From: Sulfitobacter sp.
Lineage (GTDB): Bacteria > Pseudomonadota > Alphaproteobacteria > Rhodobacterales > Rhodobacteraceae
Assembly: GCA_013002405.1 (NCBI GenBank)
Contig: JABDKA010000225.1
Span: forward strand, 1 to 49,298
Length of the DNA stretch: 49,298 nt
Direction of reading: 5' to 3'
Part shown: positions 1 through 8,213 of the stretch, in pieces
Numbering within the stretch: the first letter of the stretch is position 1
Layout of the letters: every line of letters begins with the position of its first letter
The notes under the pieces: model-generated
Seen by the model: only the letters and a program-made list of their open reading frames with translations
Told to the model about the DNA's origin: nothing
Databases searched by the model: none
Made by a program: the position numbers and the translations under genes

Positions 1-706
1 ACAAGACACTCTGATCCTTCCCGCAGGCAATGATGCTCCAGGCCACGCTTCGCTGATGTTCTTTAAGAAAGGCGGCCAGATCACTTTCGCTGTCGTTCTT
101 CGTCCAGGTACCCGCATCTTCGATAAAGAGGTCCGCGGCACTGTTGCGGTCACGTGTGATCGAGATGGCGATGTAACACCAGACACCGTAAGCCTCTCCC
201 TTCGCAGGGTCAGGCTCGCCTGTCGCCGGACGACCATTTGTCGTGCTTTTGTTGGCGCAGATGACATGGGCACCCGGCGCGGGCGGAAAGCGCCGCGCCG
301 TCTCTGTGCCAAACAGAGTCTGTCCGGCAGCGACGAGGGGGGCGGCATCATAGACCGGCAGCTTTGACCCGTCATACTGGGTCACTTCAAAAAGCGGTTT
401 GTCCATGTCCAACGCTTCGCTCCGCGCCAGATCGTAACCCCAGACATTGCCCGCAATGCCGCAGAAGGAGGACGCCGTTTCCATGTTGACTTGCCCGATA
501 TAGGCGCCGTTAGCCTCAGCCCGGTCATAGGCGACGATCCCGTCGAGCAGGAAATCGTCGGTCTTTTCAACCTCACCGGTCATAACCTTGAGGACAGAGA
601 CGTAGCCGTTTCCGCTGGACCCGGGCCTTGAATATCCATCGCAAAAATTGTCGTAAGGACTGATCGCGGTGCGATCCAATGTGTCAGCTGATTTTCTCAT
701 TGTCAT
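1..706 (-). CDS. hdcA: Pyruvoyl-dependent histidine decarboxylase proenzyme (3' end outside window)
   Basis: Decarboxylates histidine to histamine with a self-generated pyruvoyl group instead of PLP. About 235 codons are present and the frame is open at the left edge; the family proenzyme is about 310 residues, so roughly 75 C-terminal residues are missing. The recognised blocks follow the Lactobacillus enzyme in order: AISPYDN, a GNGYV segment, LDGIVAYDRAE, AYIGQVNMETASSF, and a YGVW block further on. The Ser79-Ser80 pair inside TASSF is the expected self-cleavage site; Ser80 (bases 467-469) would become the pyruvoyl group. Two in-frame ATGs exist at 706 and 700; GGGGGA upstream is better spaced for 700. 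The gene lies 38 bp after a PLP decarboxylase, so the two are probably co-transcribed. Family assignment is confident; substrate is inferred from family. Confidence 0.88.
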   Translation of the reverse strand, partial: MTMRKSADTLDRTAISPYDNFCDGYSRPGSSGNGYVSVLKVMTGEVEKTDDFLLDGIVAYDRAEANGAYIGQVNMETASSFCGIAGNVWGYDLARSEALDMDKPLFEVTQYDGSKLPVYDAAPLVAAGQTLFGTETARRFPPAPGAHVICANKSTTNGRPATGEPDPAKGEAYGVWCYIAISITRDRNSAADLFIEDAGTWTKNDSESDLAAFLKEHQRSVAWSIIACGKDQSVL

Positions 707-744
707 GGTCCCCCAAATTGACGAATTGGATCGAAATAGAAAAG

Positions 745-2250
745 CTAAGCGTCGCTGCCACGCATCCGCGCATCAACACCGCGCGCGATCTCGCGCAATT
801 GAGCGATGACCGTGTCGATGCCTTCCTGCGTGAGCCGATAGTTCACAAAGCATGGGCGAAAACACCGTTTGCCCGCAAGGTCAGTTCCGGTGATCAGACC
901 GTCACCGCTACGCTGTATCTGTGTTTCAATCGCTTCATTCAGGCGGTCCAGGTATTGCCCTTTGGAGGGGTCACCGTGCAGATCTGGCGGCACGTAACGA
1001 AAGCAGAAGATGCTCAGAGATGGCCGGGTCAGCAGTTCCAGATCTTCAGCTTGTTCGACCATTGCAGCCAAGCGTGCTGACATATCGAGGTGTTGGTCGA
1101 TCATCCTGCGAAAACCGGATGCGCCATACTGCTTGAGTGCCACCCATACCTTGAGCGCGCGATCGCCCCGGGTCAGTTCCCAACCGTGGTGCCAGTGATC
1201 ATGCGCATCATCGGTGTCGATATTTCGCATGTATTCGTGCACCAAAGAAAAAGTCTCTGAAAGCGCGCCCCAGGTTTTCACAAGCAGGCATCCGGCCTCA
1301 TAGGGCACATTCAGCCACTTGTGTGGATCAACGACCAGGGAATCGGCCCGATCCATGCCTGCGAAAAGCGGCCGCACTCGCGGGCTGAGCGCGGCGAGCG
1401 CCCCATATGCCCCATCGACATGGAACCAAAGATCGTAACGCTCCGCCAGATCCGCAAGCGCCTCAAGGTCATCCACAGCACCGGTATTCGTTGTCCCAGC
1501 TGTGCCGATAATGCAGAAAGGCTGCAGGCCCTCTGCAATGTCTTTCGCAATGGCAGCTTCCAAAAGATCGACGCGCACGCGAAAGCCCGCATCAGTCTCA
1601 ATCTTGCGAAGTGCGGATGTGCCCAGTCCCATCATCGCAAAGCTTTGATCGAGGCATTTGTGGGTCTGATCGGACGCATAGGCTGTCAGCGGTGCATGCC
1701 CGGTCACACCGTCCCTTCTTACATCCCAATCGGTCCTGGCGACCCGTGCTGCAAGAAGCGCCATCAGATTGGCCCCGGTTCCGCCCGTGGTCATATAGCT
1801 GGCAGCATTGTCGCTAAAACCCACGGCTGCACCCAGCCAGCGCCCCACCGTCACTTCGATCTGCGTCGAACCGGGCGTGAGCGCCCAGGAATAGGGAAAG
1901 ATCTTCAGCGATGCCACCAACCCCTCCACAAGACCGGGCAGCGTCAGCGAAGCAGATGACACATAAGACATCATGCGCGGATGATTGTAGTTGACCGTTG
2001 CCGGTATCAGTTTGTCCCGAATGATGTCCAGAATGGCGTCGGGGTCCATTGGGCCTTCTGGCAATGGGCCGCCCAGTTCACGCTCCATGTCTGCCGGGGA
2101 CTGCGGAGGAGGATAAACCCCACGCCGCCCAGGGTCTTCCAGCTCATCCGCGATCATGTCAACGATGCGGTATCCAAGCCTGCGGATCTCGTCACTGTTC
2201 ATCACAAGACTGGACGTCAAATCTGAAGGGTCTGGTCTTTTGTCGTCCAT
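745..2250 (-). CDS. PLP-dependent group II amino-acid decarboxylase (aromatic-L-amino-acid/histidine type)
   Basis: About 501-residue fold-type I decarboxylase that should convert an aromatic amino acid, histidine or a relative to the amine in the cytoplasm. Visible landmarks are the N-terminal NYNHPRMMSY block, the GGTGANLMAL cofactor-phosphate region, HVDGAYG with the Asp that contacts the pyridine nitrogen, and VDPHKWLN containing the Schiff-base lysine. The family is confident but substrate cannot be read from sequence. An in-frame GTG at 2256 overlaps the ribosome-binding sequence AGGTGA, so the ATG at 2250, a few bases after AGGTG, is preferred. It appears to be the first gene of a two-gene unit with the pyruvoyl histidine decarboxylase. 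Confidence 0.9.
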   Translation of the reverse strand: MDDKRPDPSDLTSSLVMNSDEIRRLGYRIVDMIADELEDPGRRGVYPPPQSPADMERELGGPLPEGPMDPDAILDIIRDKLIPATVNYNHPRMMSYVSSASLTLPGLVEGLVASLKIFPYSWALTPGSTQIEVTVGRWLGAAVGFSDNAASYMTTGGTGANLMALLAARVARTDWDVRRDGVTGHAPLTAYASDQTHKCLDQSFAMMGLGTSALRKIETDAGFRVRVDLLEAAIAKDIAEGLQPFCIIGTAGTTNTGAVDDLEALADLAERYDLWFHVDGAYGALAALSPRVRPLFAGMDRADSLVVDPHKWLNVPYEAGCLLVKTWGALSETFSLVHEYMRNIDTDDAHDHWHHGWELTRGDRALKVWVALKQYGASGFRRMIDQHLDMSARLAAMVEQAEDLELLTRPSLSIFCFRYVPPDLHGDPSKGQYLDRLNEAIETQIQRSGDGLITGTDLAGKRCFRPCFVNYRLTQEGIDTVIAQLREIARGVDARMRGSDA

Positions 2251-2914
2251 GCTCACCTAAATGCGTCAGGCTATGATTTACCGAGATAAATAACGAATAA
2301 TTGGACCTACGGCGCAGCTTTGAGCTCATCGACGCTCAGTCTCAAGTCTTAGCCAAACGGGGCCCAGTTGAATAGTGGCTTGTTGCTCCTGCATTTGTCG
2401 AAGCTCAGAGAAATGCGGGTGCGATGGTTTTCGATCAGCTCAACGAGGCCTCATTGGTCGTCTGCGTTTTCCAACATGGCAAGCATGATCTGCGCCTGGA
2501 CCTCACTTGCGCATCCTGTCCATCGCGCCGGTTGTTGCCGTCTGTCGATACGGCAATATCGGGCTTGATTTGTACATGGCTGCGTGCTGCAACAAAGGTC
2601 CAGTTCCCGCCCCCCTCTCCGTCAAGAACCAACACCCCCACACGTTAGACCCTCAGCGTCCCATGAGGAGCTTTGCCTTCTGCATCTGCTAAGGCGACTG
2701 CCATGTCCCGGGAGGTCCGGAGAGGTCTCCAATGTCGTTTGCTGGTGTTGATGATAACCCCCTCCAACAAGCCTAGGGAGACCGCCCAAAAGAAGGGATA
2801 AGTACATTTTCAAAATGACGGCTCCAGAACTGTGGCTGCTTGCCCGGTATTTGAAGGGTCCGCGACACGGTTCGTTAACAACACGTCCATTCAGCTCTAC
2901 CTACCTCTCCCGCG
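2251..2914. other. Intergenic region of about 660 bp with no convincing gene
   Basis: Short frames on both strands here have no recognisable family, no good ribosome-binding site and atypical composition. The part next to 2250 is AT-rich and presumably holds the promoter of the decarboxylase pair. The middle (about 2400-2650) could be a decayed gene remnant because stops interrupt otherwise codon-like stretches on either strand, but I cannot identify it. No terminal inverted repeats were seen. Confidence 0.4.
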
Positions 2915-5641
2915 TCACTTTTTGCCGCCGATGCCGATTTGCATCGGTGCATCGCGGCTGACCATTCGGATCACGAGGGGTACATGGTCGGACACCTGTT
3001 CGGTAAAATCCTTCACCGATTTGTCGAGCCGCACGATGGCCGCGTCATCACCACTGATGGGGGACATCCGGACGTCGCTACTGACAACGATGTGGTCAAT
3101 CAGTGACCGATGCCTGGCACCTACGTAGGAAAGCGCATCTTCGGCGGCGTCATCGGTGGTCAGGGTGAACAGATCCGGCGCGTCCGTCAGAGGACTGAGA
3201 ACGTCATTGTTCAGCGTTTCGTTCAGGTCACCGCCCAGGACCACCGGTAGTTTCTCGGTTTCGCGAATGTCGGCAATGACTTCACTCAGTATCTCGGCGG
3301 CAAGACGGCGGCGCGCCTTGCTCTGCGGATCGCCAAAGGCCTTGAGATGCAGCAGGACCATGATGAACTCAACCGGATCGCCGCGCTTGGTGTTCGGCGC
3401 GACCTTGATGTTGGCGATGAGCGGACGGCGCGGAAAGGCCGTGCGGCCGGATTCCGTCGTTGCAGCCCAGGCCGACTTGTGGCGGTCCAGCAATTTCTTC
3501 GAAATGTTCACCTCAGTAGTCTTGCTATCGTAGAGGACGGCCAGATCCTGCCTGCCTTTGACGTCGAGGTACTTGTAGTCATAGCTCTGGCCGAGGGCCT
3601 GAAGCGATGCAACCACGCGCTCCATCGCGTCCTTCTGAACCTCGACCAGTCCCATGGCGTCGAGTGACAGATGGCCAAGCACGTCGGCAACCTTGTCCAC
3701 GCGCGCATCGGAGATCGCATTATTGAAATGCTCAATGTTCCAGAACCCAACATCGGCGAATTCAAGTGATCCCTTGTATTCGGGCACCTCGACTTCTTGG
3801 GGGTGGGAACCGGTGATCCCCGCGACATCGAAAAAACCCAAATGCGGAGAGCTGTCGGGGATGGTCGATAGCAGCTCCATCAGAGACGTGGATCCGCTGG
3901 CCTCGGTTTGCTGACGGGCCACCAGATGCGACACGATTGCGGCTATGCGCACACCCTCGTTCGTGGTGACACCGTTTTCGATCCAGCCTGCGTGGTGAAG
4001 AGCGACCAGATCCCACGTGTTGTTGAACACCGGGCTGCCGGACGATCCCGGCTCGGTATCGGTCTCGTACCAGACGACCTTGTCCTTGATGCGCAACACT
4101 TCGTTATTGTGAAGGGCGACCTCCTTGGGTCGGCCGCGCGGGTGTTGGACGATGTTGACCTTTTCACCGCGCGTCACGGTGGATGGGTTGCGCAGCAGGG
4201 GTATGGGCTCGAATTCATCCAGAGCCGGCTCGTCACAACCGACGATCGTGAAATCCAACTCCTTTGAGGTCAGAAAGAACCGATCCGGATCAAGGCTGAC
4301 CATCAGGCTGTCGCCCCCCTCCTCAAAACGGAATTCGGCCAGAGCATCGCGCGCCTCTTCCTTGTCGGCGATGACGTGGTTGTTGGTCATGATGAAGTTA
4401 CTTGTGGCGATCAGAAAGCCGGTGCCGGAGCCGCCGGGCAGATTTATGCGGCAGACAGAGGCCGCGGCATCCGCGCCGTGGTAGAGAAAGCTGGCTGGCA
4501 GGAAATCCGCCCCGCCCGAGATCTTCTCGAAATGCAGGGAGATGTCTTGCTCGATCTCTCTGCGGCGGCTTTCATCGTCTGTAGGAGGCAGCGGTGTATC
4601 CAACAGTTTGCGACCCCGATGGTCGACCAGCTCGCGGAAGGCCTGCGGTTCCAGGTCCTCCGCATCGATCATCGCGTCCTTGCCGGGAGACAGCCGGGCT
4701 GTCTCTTCGAAACTACGGATGGATCCAAACATCGAGGCAATGACAGCACGGAACTTATTGGCGGCTTCCGCATAACCGGCATTGTTGGGGTGCAGCTCAT
4801 CATGCCAGTTTTCGCCCACCGAATTCAGACAGCTGACCCGCACGACGGATCCTGGGAATTCACCCGCCAGCCCGACCAGGGCGGTATTGAAGCGGTCAAT
4901 CAGCTCAACGACGATCTGGGCCTGCAGTTTTTTGTCCTTGATACCCAGGCCAGCCATCGGTTTGCCCAGCCAGCGGGCGTTCTTCGGCTGAGCATAGTCG
5001 TAGCCGTGGCACAGGATCTTCAGGTTGGGATCCTCAGCTAAGAGCGATGAGAATATGCCTCGGTAAACGTTGATGATGTCATTGAGACGATTGGCGAAAG
5101 TGGCATTCGGGTAGTCCTTTGCCGCTCTTCCGGCCTTGAAGGGGTGGAGCGCGGTCTTCAGCATGCCGTCTCCCAGCAGATCATTCCCGCCTCCGCTCAT
5201 CATGAAGACATGCGGTTTATGGTCTCGCACCGCCTGAAGGATCTCATCCTGGTCGAGCATGTCCTGGACCAGATCGCCAGCCGCGCCCAGACTGTAGATC
5301 GCGTAGTCATTGAACAGATGGTCGATCACGTCGCGCAACAGGAATGGATATTGGAACCAACTGTCGCCCTCCGACACAATGCGCAGCCCGGTCCAGCCGT
5401 CTTTCATCTTCCGGCGGTACCTCTTTTGGCGTCGCCGCTTGGACATGGTATTGAAGAACCGCATGGTGACTTCGGCTTCCATGCCTTCGTCATCGACCAA
5501 TTCCGGATTGATCCGCACCTGCGGTGCAAATGCGCCGGATGCGTCGGGGGCTGCCTCCAGAAAGGCGGCTATTTCTTCATCCGAGGTGTCAATGTCGCGG
5601 ATTTTCGCCTTCAGTTCAGTGAGTGTGATTTGCTTTGGCAT
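2915..5641 (-). CDS. Three-domain hydrolase: SGNH-like + trypsin-like protease + endonuclease/exonuclease/phosphatase-like
   Basis: A 908-residue fusion without a signal peptide or membrane segment. Residues about 85-305 match an SGNH/GDSL esterase layout: GDSW with Ser94, the GGGND block with Asn153, and DELH with Asp281 and His284. Residues about 385-575 match a trypsin-like protease: His422 in TNNHV, Asp463 in ELDFTIV and Ser534 in GSSGSP. Residues about 625-895 match an EEP phosphodiesterase/nuclease: FWNIEHF (Asn635, Glu637), Glu667, GGDLNE (Asp805, Asn807) and SDHVPL (Asp885, His886). All three sites look intact. A basic linker rich in Arg/Lys lies at 68-80. It is divergent from the subtilase operon across 291 bp. 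Targets are unknown; a protease-triggered effector is an inference only. Confidence 0.85.
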   Translation of the reverse strand: MPKQITLTELKAKIRDIDTSDEEIAAFLEAAPDASGAFAPQVRINPELVDDEGMEAEVTMRFFNTMSKRRRQKRYRRKMKDGWTGLRIVSEGDSWFQYPFLLRDVIDHLFNDYAIYSLGAAGDLVQDMLDQDEILQAVRDHKPHVFMMSGGGNDLLGDGMLKTALHPFKAGRAAKDYPNATFANRLNDIINVYRGIFSSLLAEDPNLKILCHGYDYAQPKNARWLGKPMAGLGIKDKKLQAQIVVELIDRFNTALVGLAGEFPGSVVRVSCLNSVGENWHDELHPNNAGYAEAANKFRAVIASMFGSIRSFEETARLSPGKDAMIDAEDLEPQAFRELVDHRGRKLLDTPLPPTDDESRRREIEQDISLHFEKISGGADFLPASFLYHGADAAASVCRINLPGGSGTGFLIATSNFIMTNNHVIADKEEARDALAEFRFEEGGDSLMVSLDPDRFFLTSKELDFTIVGCDEPALDEFEPIPLLRNPSTVTRGEKVNIVQHPRGRPKEVALHNNEVLRIKDKVVWYETDTEPGSSGSPVFNNTWDLVALHHAGWIENGVTTNEGVRIAAIVSHLVARQQTEASGSTSLMELLSTIPDSSPHLGFFDVAGITGSHPQEVEVPEYKGSLEFADVGFWNIEHFNNAISDARVDKVADVLGHLSLDAMGLVEVQKDAMERVVASLQALGQSYDYKYLDVKGRQDLAVLYDSKTTEVNISKKLLDRHKSAWAATTESGRTAFPRRPLIANIKVAPNTKRGDPVEFIMVLLHLKAFGDPQSKARRRLAAEILSEVIADIRETEKLPVVLGGDLNETLNNDVLSPLTDAPDLFTLTTDDAAEDALSYVGARHRSLIDHIVVSSDVRMSPISGDDAAIVRLDKSVKDFTEQVSDHVPLVIRMVSRDAPMQIGIGGKK

Positions 5642-5932
5642 GAGGCACCTTTCTCAATGATGTGGAGCCGGTCGTCACAAGTAAATTCATACTAAAAAAC
5701 AAGCAGGTACGTGACCGTCGGTAAATAAACCTTACCCGAAAAACACCGTTATCAGTAGATCATAAGCTCCGCCTCGTGGCGAACAGGCGGCACTTGGTCG
5801 GCCTCTTTGCAGGCAGGTCTGTCACTGAATACGTTAACAAGTTCTACCTGTGATTGATTTTTGTCAAGGATTCGGGGTAGAGTAGAGGCTCGTCCGCATG
5901 CGTTTGCCCCGCGTTGGATAGGAGCACTTCAA
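5642..5932. promoter_or_regulatory. Divergent promoter region between the triple hydrolase and the subtilase operon
   Basis: AT-rich 291 bp relative to neighbours, with no gene. It contains an FNR-type box at 5854-5867 facing the rightward operon and an imperfect inverted repeat at 5718-5739 (TCGGTAA, 7-bp centre, TTACCCGA) nearer the leftward gene. No clear sigma-70 hexamers could be fixed. Confidence 0.5.
5854..5867. promoter_or_regulatory. FNR/CRP-family binding site
   Basis: The sequence TTGATTTTTGTCAA fits the FNR/FnrL/DNR consensus TTGAY-N4-RTCAA exactly. Its centre lies about 72 bp upstream of the GTG start at 5933, compatible with an activator site. Similar boxes occur at 12073 and 12223 in the same gene group. 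Confidence 0.6.
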
Positions 5933-6205
5933 GTGCCTGAGCCCGTATTAGTCACAGTGATTTTGAAACCTCTGCCGGACGCTTGCGGAGCGGGCACCAT
6001 GGCTCAGGCCTTTGCGATGCTATTGGATTGGGCGGCCACACAGAATGTGACCGTTCAACCCCCTGTCGATGACGACCCCGAGACACTGCGGTTTGCAGTT
6101 GTCCTGGCTTCTGACGAGGCACAGGCCGACCTGCTGATCGCAGATCTGCAGACCAAGGCGTTTGTTGACACAAGTTACAGAAAGCCAGCGGACGCCCTTC
6201 CCTAA
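5933..6205 (+). CDS. Small protein resembling a free-standing subtilisin propeptide/inhibitor (I9-like)
   Basis: A 90-residue protein beginning at GTG 5933, preceded by AGGAG at 5919-5923 with 9-base spacing; a longer frame from 5861 would overlap the FNR box and is rejected. Predicted order is beta-alpha-beta-beta-alpha-beta (VLVTVIL, the helix around MAQAFAMLLDWA, VTVQPP, LRFAVVLA, the helix around EAQADLLIADLQ, VDTSYRKP), the ferredoxin-like pattern of inhibitor I9/subtilisin propeptides. The gene sits 30 bp before a subtilase, where a separate folding helper or inhibitor would fit. The fold is my inference from pattern, not a confident family match. Confidence 0.6.
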   Translation: MPEPVLVTVILKPLPDACGAGTMAQAFAMLLDWAATQNVTVQPPVDDDPETLRFAVVLASDEAQADLLIADLQTKAFVDTSYRKPADALP

Positions 6206-6235
6206 GTATTACAACTTAAAAAAGGAGCTTGAGAC

Positions 6236-8152
6236 ATGACAGAGGACAATGGAAACAGAGCCCCTGCATCACCGCGCGAGACGATTGTCGTCATGCAGCA
6301 GGACGCAGGATTGCGCGCATCGGCCGGAAGATTTGAAACCACCACGGATGAGCCGGTCACCGACCTTGAGAAAGTTCTGAAGAAGTACAAAGCGAACATG
6401 GCCCCGCTCTTTGGGACCACCGAAGAGCGGATCGAATTGGAGATGATGGAGGAGTCCGCGGAAGGCGAGGCACCCATGCCCGAGCTGTCCCGGTTCTACA
6501 AATTGGAGGTAGAGGACGACAAGGCCGAGGAAGCCGCAGAGGCAATGGCGGAGTTGGGGCAGGTCGAGGCGGCTTACGTCAAGCCCGGCGCAGAGCCCCC
6601 CGTGATGCTCGACGAAGAGGATGCGCCCACACAGGACGAGCCGCCCGTGACGCCGAATTTCGTCTCGCGGCAGGGCTATCTCGATCCAAGCCCCACGGGC
6701 GTCGATGCACGCTGGGCCTGGGCGCGCGGCGGCGGGCGTGGCCAGAACGTCCGCATCATCGACATCGAAGGGGCCTGGCGGTTCACCCACGAAGATCTGC
6801 GGCAATTGCAGGGCGGCGTTGTCGGGGGCACCCAATCCACCAACATCGCCTGGCGCAACCATGGCACGGCAGTCTTGGGTGAGTATTCGGGCGATCACAA
6901 CACTTTCGGAGTATCGGGCATCTGCGACCAGGCCAGAGCCTCTGCAGTGTCGATCTTTGGCGGCATGGGATCCGCGGGGGCCATCCGTCATGCCACGGCG
7001 CGGCTGCGACGCGGTGACATCATGTTGCTCGAACTGCACCGTCCGGGGCCACGCCATAACTTCCAGTCGCGGTCGGACCAGAAAGGTTACATCGCGATCG
7101 AATGGTGGGAGGACGATTTCGCCGCTATCCTGGCCGCGTCCCGCCGTGGGATCATCGTCGTCGAAGCCGCGGGTAACGGTGCCGAAAACCTTGACGACAA
7201 CCTGTACCAGACCCGTCCCAGCGGTTTCCCGACCAGCTGGACGAACCCCTTCCGCAGATCGAACCGCGATTCCGGGGCAATTGTTGTCGGAGCCGGTGCG
7301 CCGCCGCCCGGCACGCACGGACGCAACCACGGCCCAGACAGATCGCGGCTGGATTTCTCGAACTACGGGGCGCTGGTTGATGCACAGGGCTGGGGCCGCG
7401 AGGTCACAACCTGCGGCTATGGCGGACTGCAGGGTGGCCATGAGGATGTCTGGTATACCGATACCTTCTCGGGGACCTCATCTGCCTCGCCCATCGTCGT
7501 GGGTGCCATCGGGTCGTTGCAGGGTATGGCCCGCGCCCGCGGCACAGCAGTTCTGAGCCCCGCCAAGGTCCGCCAGTGCCTGCGCAGTACGGGTGCCGCG
7601 CAAACCGATGCACCGGGTCGCCCGCGCACACAGCGTATCGGCAACCGGCCAGATCTCAGGGCACTGCATCGCTGCGCCTTTGGCCCGGTTCTCAAGCGCA
7701 AGGAATTCATCAAGGAGACGGTCAAGGAGATCGAAAAGACCAAAGAGCGCAAAGAATTCATCAAGGAGATGAAGGAAAAAGACCGCAAGGAGTTCAAGGA
7801 GAAGGAACGTAAGGAATTCAAGGAAAAGGAAGTTAAGGAGTTCAAGGAGAAGGACAAGGACCGTTACGAGAAGGCGCTTGAAAAGCGTTTCGACAAGCAG
7901 CGTGAAAAACAGTTCGAGAAGCAGGCCGAAAAACAACGTGAAGGTGGCCTGACGCCTCAGGAAGATGAGCTGGAGAACCGCCTCGCCTCGCTTGAGGCGA
8001 TGGTCGGCGAGCTGACACATTTCATTGCGTCGGAATTGCGACCGGACCTTGCTCAGGGCGCGCAGGACTATGCCGAGGATTACGATGACCCCGAGGCCGC
8101 GGCCCAAATGGCCAAGGATGAAAAAGACGAAAAAGACGTCGAAGGCTTCTGA
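6236..8152 (+). CDS. Subtilisin-like serine protease (S8) with Lys/Glu-rich coiled-coil tail
   Basis: A 638-residue peptidase. Residues 1-140 are an acidic N-terminal region; residues about 85-118 (RFYKLEVED to AAYVKPG) look like a second, built-in I9-type prodomain. The catalytic domain spans about 145-480: Asp176 in IDIEG, His209 in NHGTAV, oxyanion Asn313 in AAGNG and Ser415 in SGTSSASP. Residues about 487-570 form a highly charged helix of KEFKEKE-type repeats, followed by a leucine-spaced coiled-coil stretch and an acidic C-terminus. No signal peptide is visible, so it may act in the cytoplasm or be exported by another route. The start follows AAGGAG with good spacing. A hairpin lies just after its stop. 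Confidence 0.9.
   Translation: MTEDNGNRAPASPRETIVVMQQDAGLRASAGRFETTTDEPVTDLEKVLKKYKANMAPLFGTTEERIELEMMEESAEGEAPMPELSRFYKLEVEDDKAEEAAEAMAELGQVEAAYVKPGAEPPVMLDEEDAPTQDEPPVTPNFVSRQGYLDPSPTGVDARWAWARGGGRGQNVRIIDIEGAWRFTHEDLRQLQGGVVGGTQSTNIAWRNHGTAVLGEYSGDHNTFGVSGICDQARASAVSIFGGMGSAGAIRHATARLRRGDIMLLELHRPGPRHNFQSRSDQKGYIAIEWWEDDFAAILAASRRGIIVVEAAGNGAENLDDNLYQTRPSGFPTSWTNPFRRSNRDSGAIVVGAGAPPPGTHGRNHGPDRSRLDFSNYGALVDAQGWGREVTTCGYGGLQGGHEDVWYTDTFSGTSSASPIVVGAIGSLQGMARARGTAVLSPAKVRQCLRSTGAAQTDAPGRPRTQRIGNRPDLRALHRCAFGPVLKRKEFIKETVKEIEKTKERKEFIKEMKEKDRKEFKEKERKEFKEKEVKEFKEKDKDRYEKALEKRFDKQREKQFEKQAEKQREGGLTPQEDELENRLASLEAMVGELTHFIASELRPDLAQGAQDYAEDYDDPEAAAQMAKDEKDEKDVEGF
7697..7945 (+). repeat. Degenerate short repeats encoding the K/E-rich tail
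   Basis: Inside the subtilase gene, variations of AAGGAATTCAAGGAGAAG recur about ten times and encode KEF(K/I)KE units. They are imperfect in DNA and protein, so this looks like old internal duplication rather than a fresh tandem expansion. The product would be a long single alpha-helix or coiled coil. Confidence 0.7.
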
Positions 8153-8161
8153 TCAACGGAT

Positions 8162-8187
8162 GGTCCCGCCGTTCTACTGGCGGGGCC
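8162..8187 (+). terminator. Hairpin between the subtilase and the ATP-grasp pair
   Basis: GGTCCCGCC and GGCGGGGCC form a 9-bp stem with one G-U pair and an 8-base loop. Only a weak pyrimidine run follows, so it may be a partial terminator or an mRNA-stabilising element separating expression of the two halves of the operon. Confidence 0.5.
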
Positions 8188-8213
8188 ACTACCCTTTCTC
8201 GAAAGTCATTTGA

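Noticed and set aside
2435-2641. 68-codon minus-strand frame as a transposase remnant
   Set aside because: No DDE or other transposase motif and no terminal repeats could be recognised.
5861-5932. Upstream extension of the 90-residue propeptide-like protein
   Set aside because: It would start inside the FNR-type box and has no ribosome-binding site, whereas GTG 5933 has AGGAG.
6269-7441. 390-codon minus-strand frame
   Set aside because: Antisense to the subtilase catalytic domain, with no recognisable motif.
7697-7945. Repeat tract considered as a CRISPR-like or satellite array
   Set aside because: Units are imperfect, in frame, about 18-30 bp without unique spacers, and encode a charged helix.
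8153-8213. Short RiPP (graspetide-like) precursor before the ATP-grasp genes
   Set aside because: The gap is 61 bp and is mostly a hairpin; no small frame with a suitable core was found here or just after 9871.
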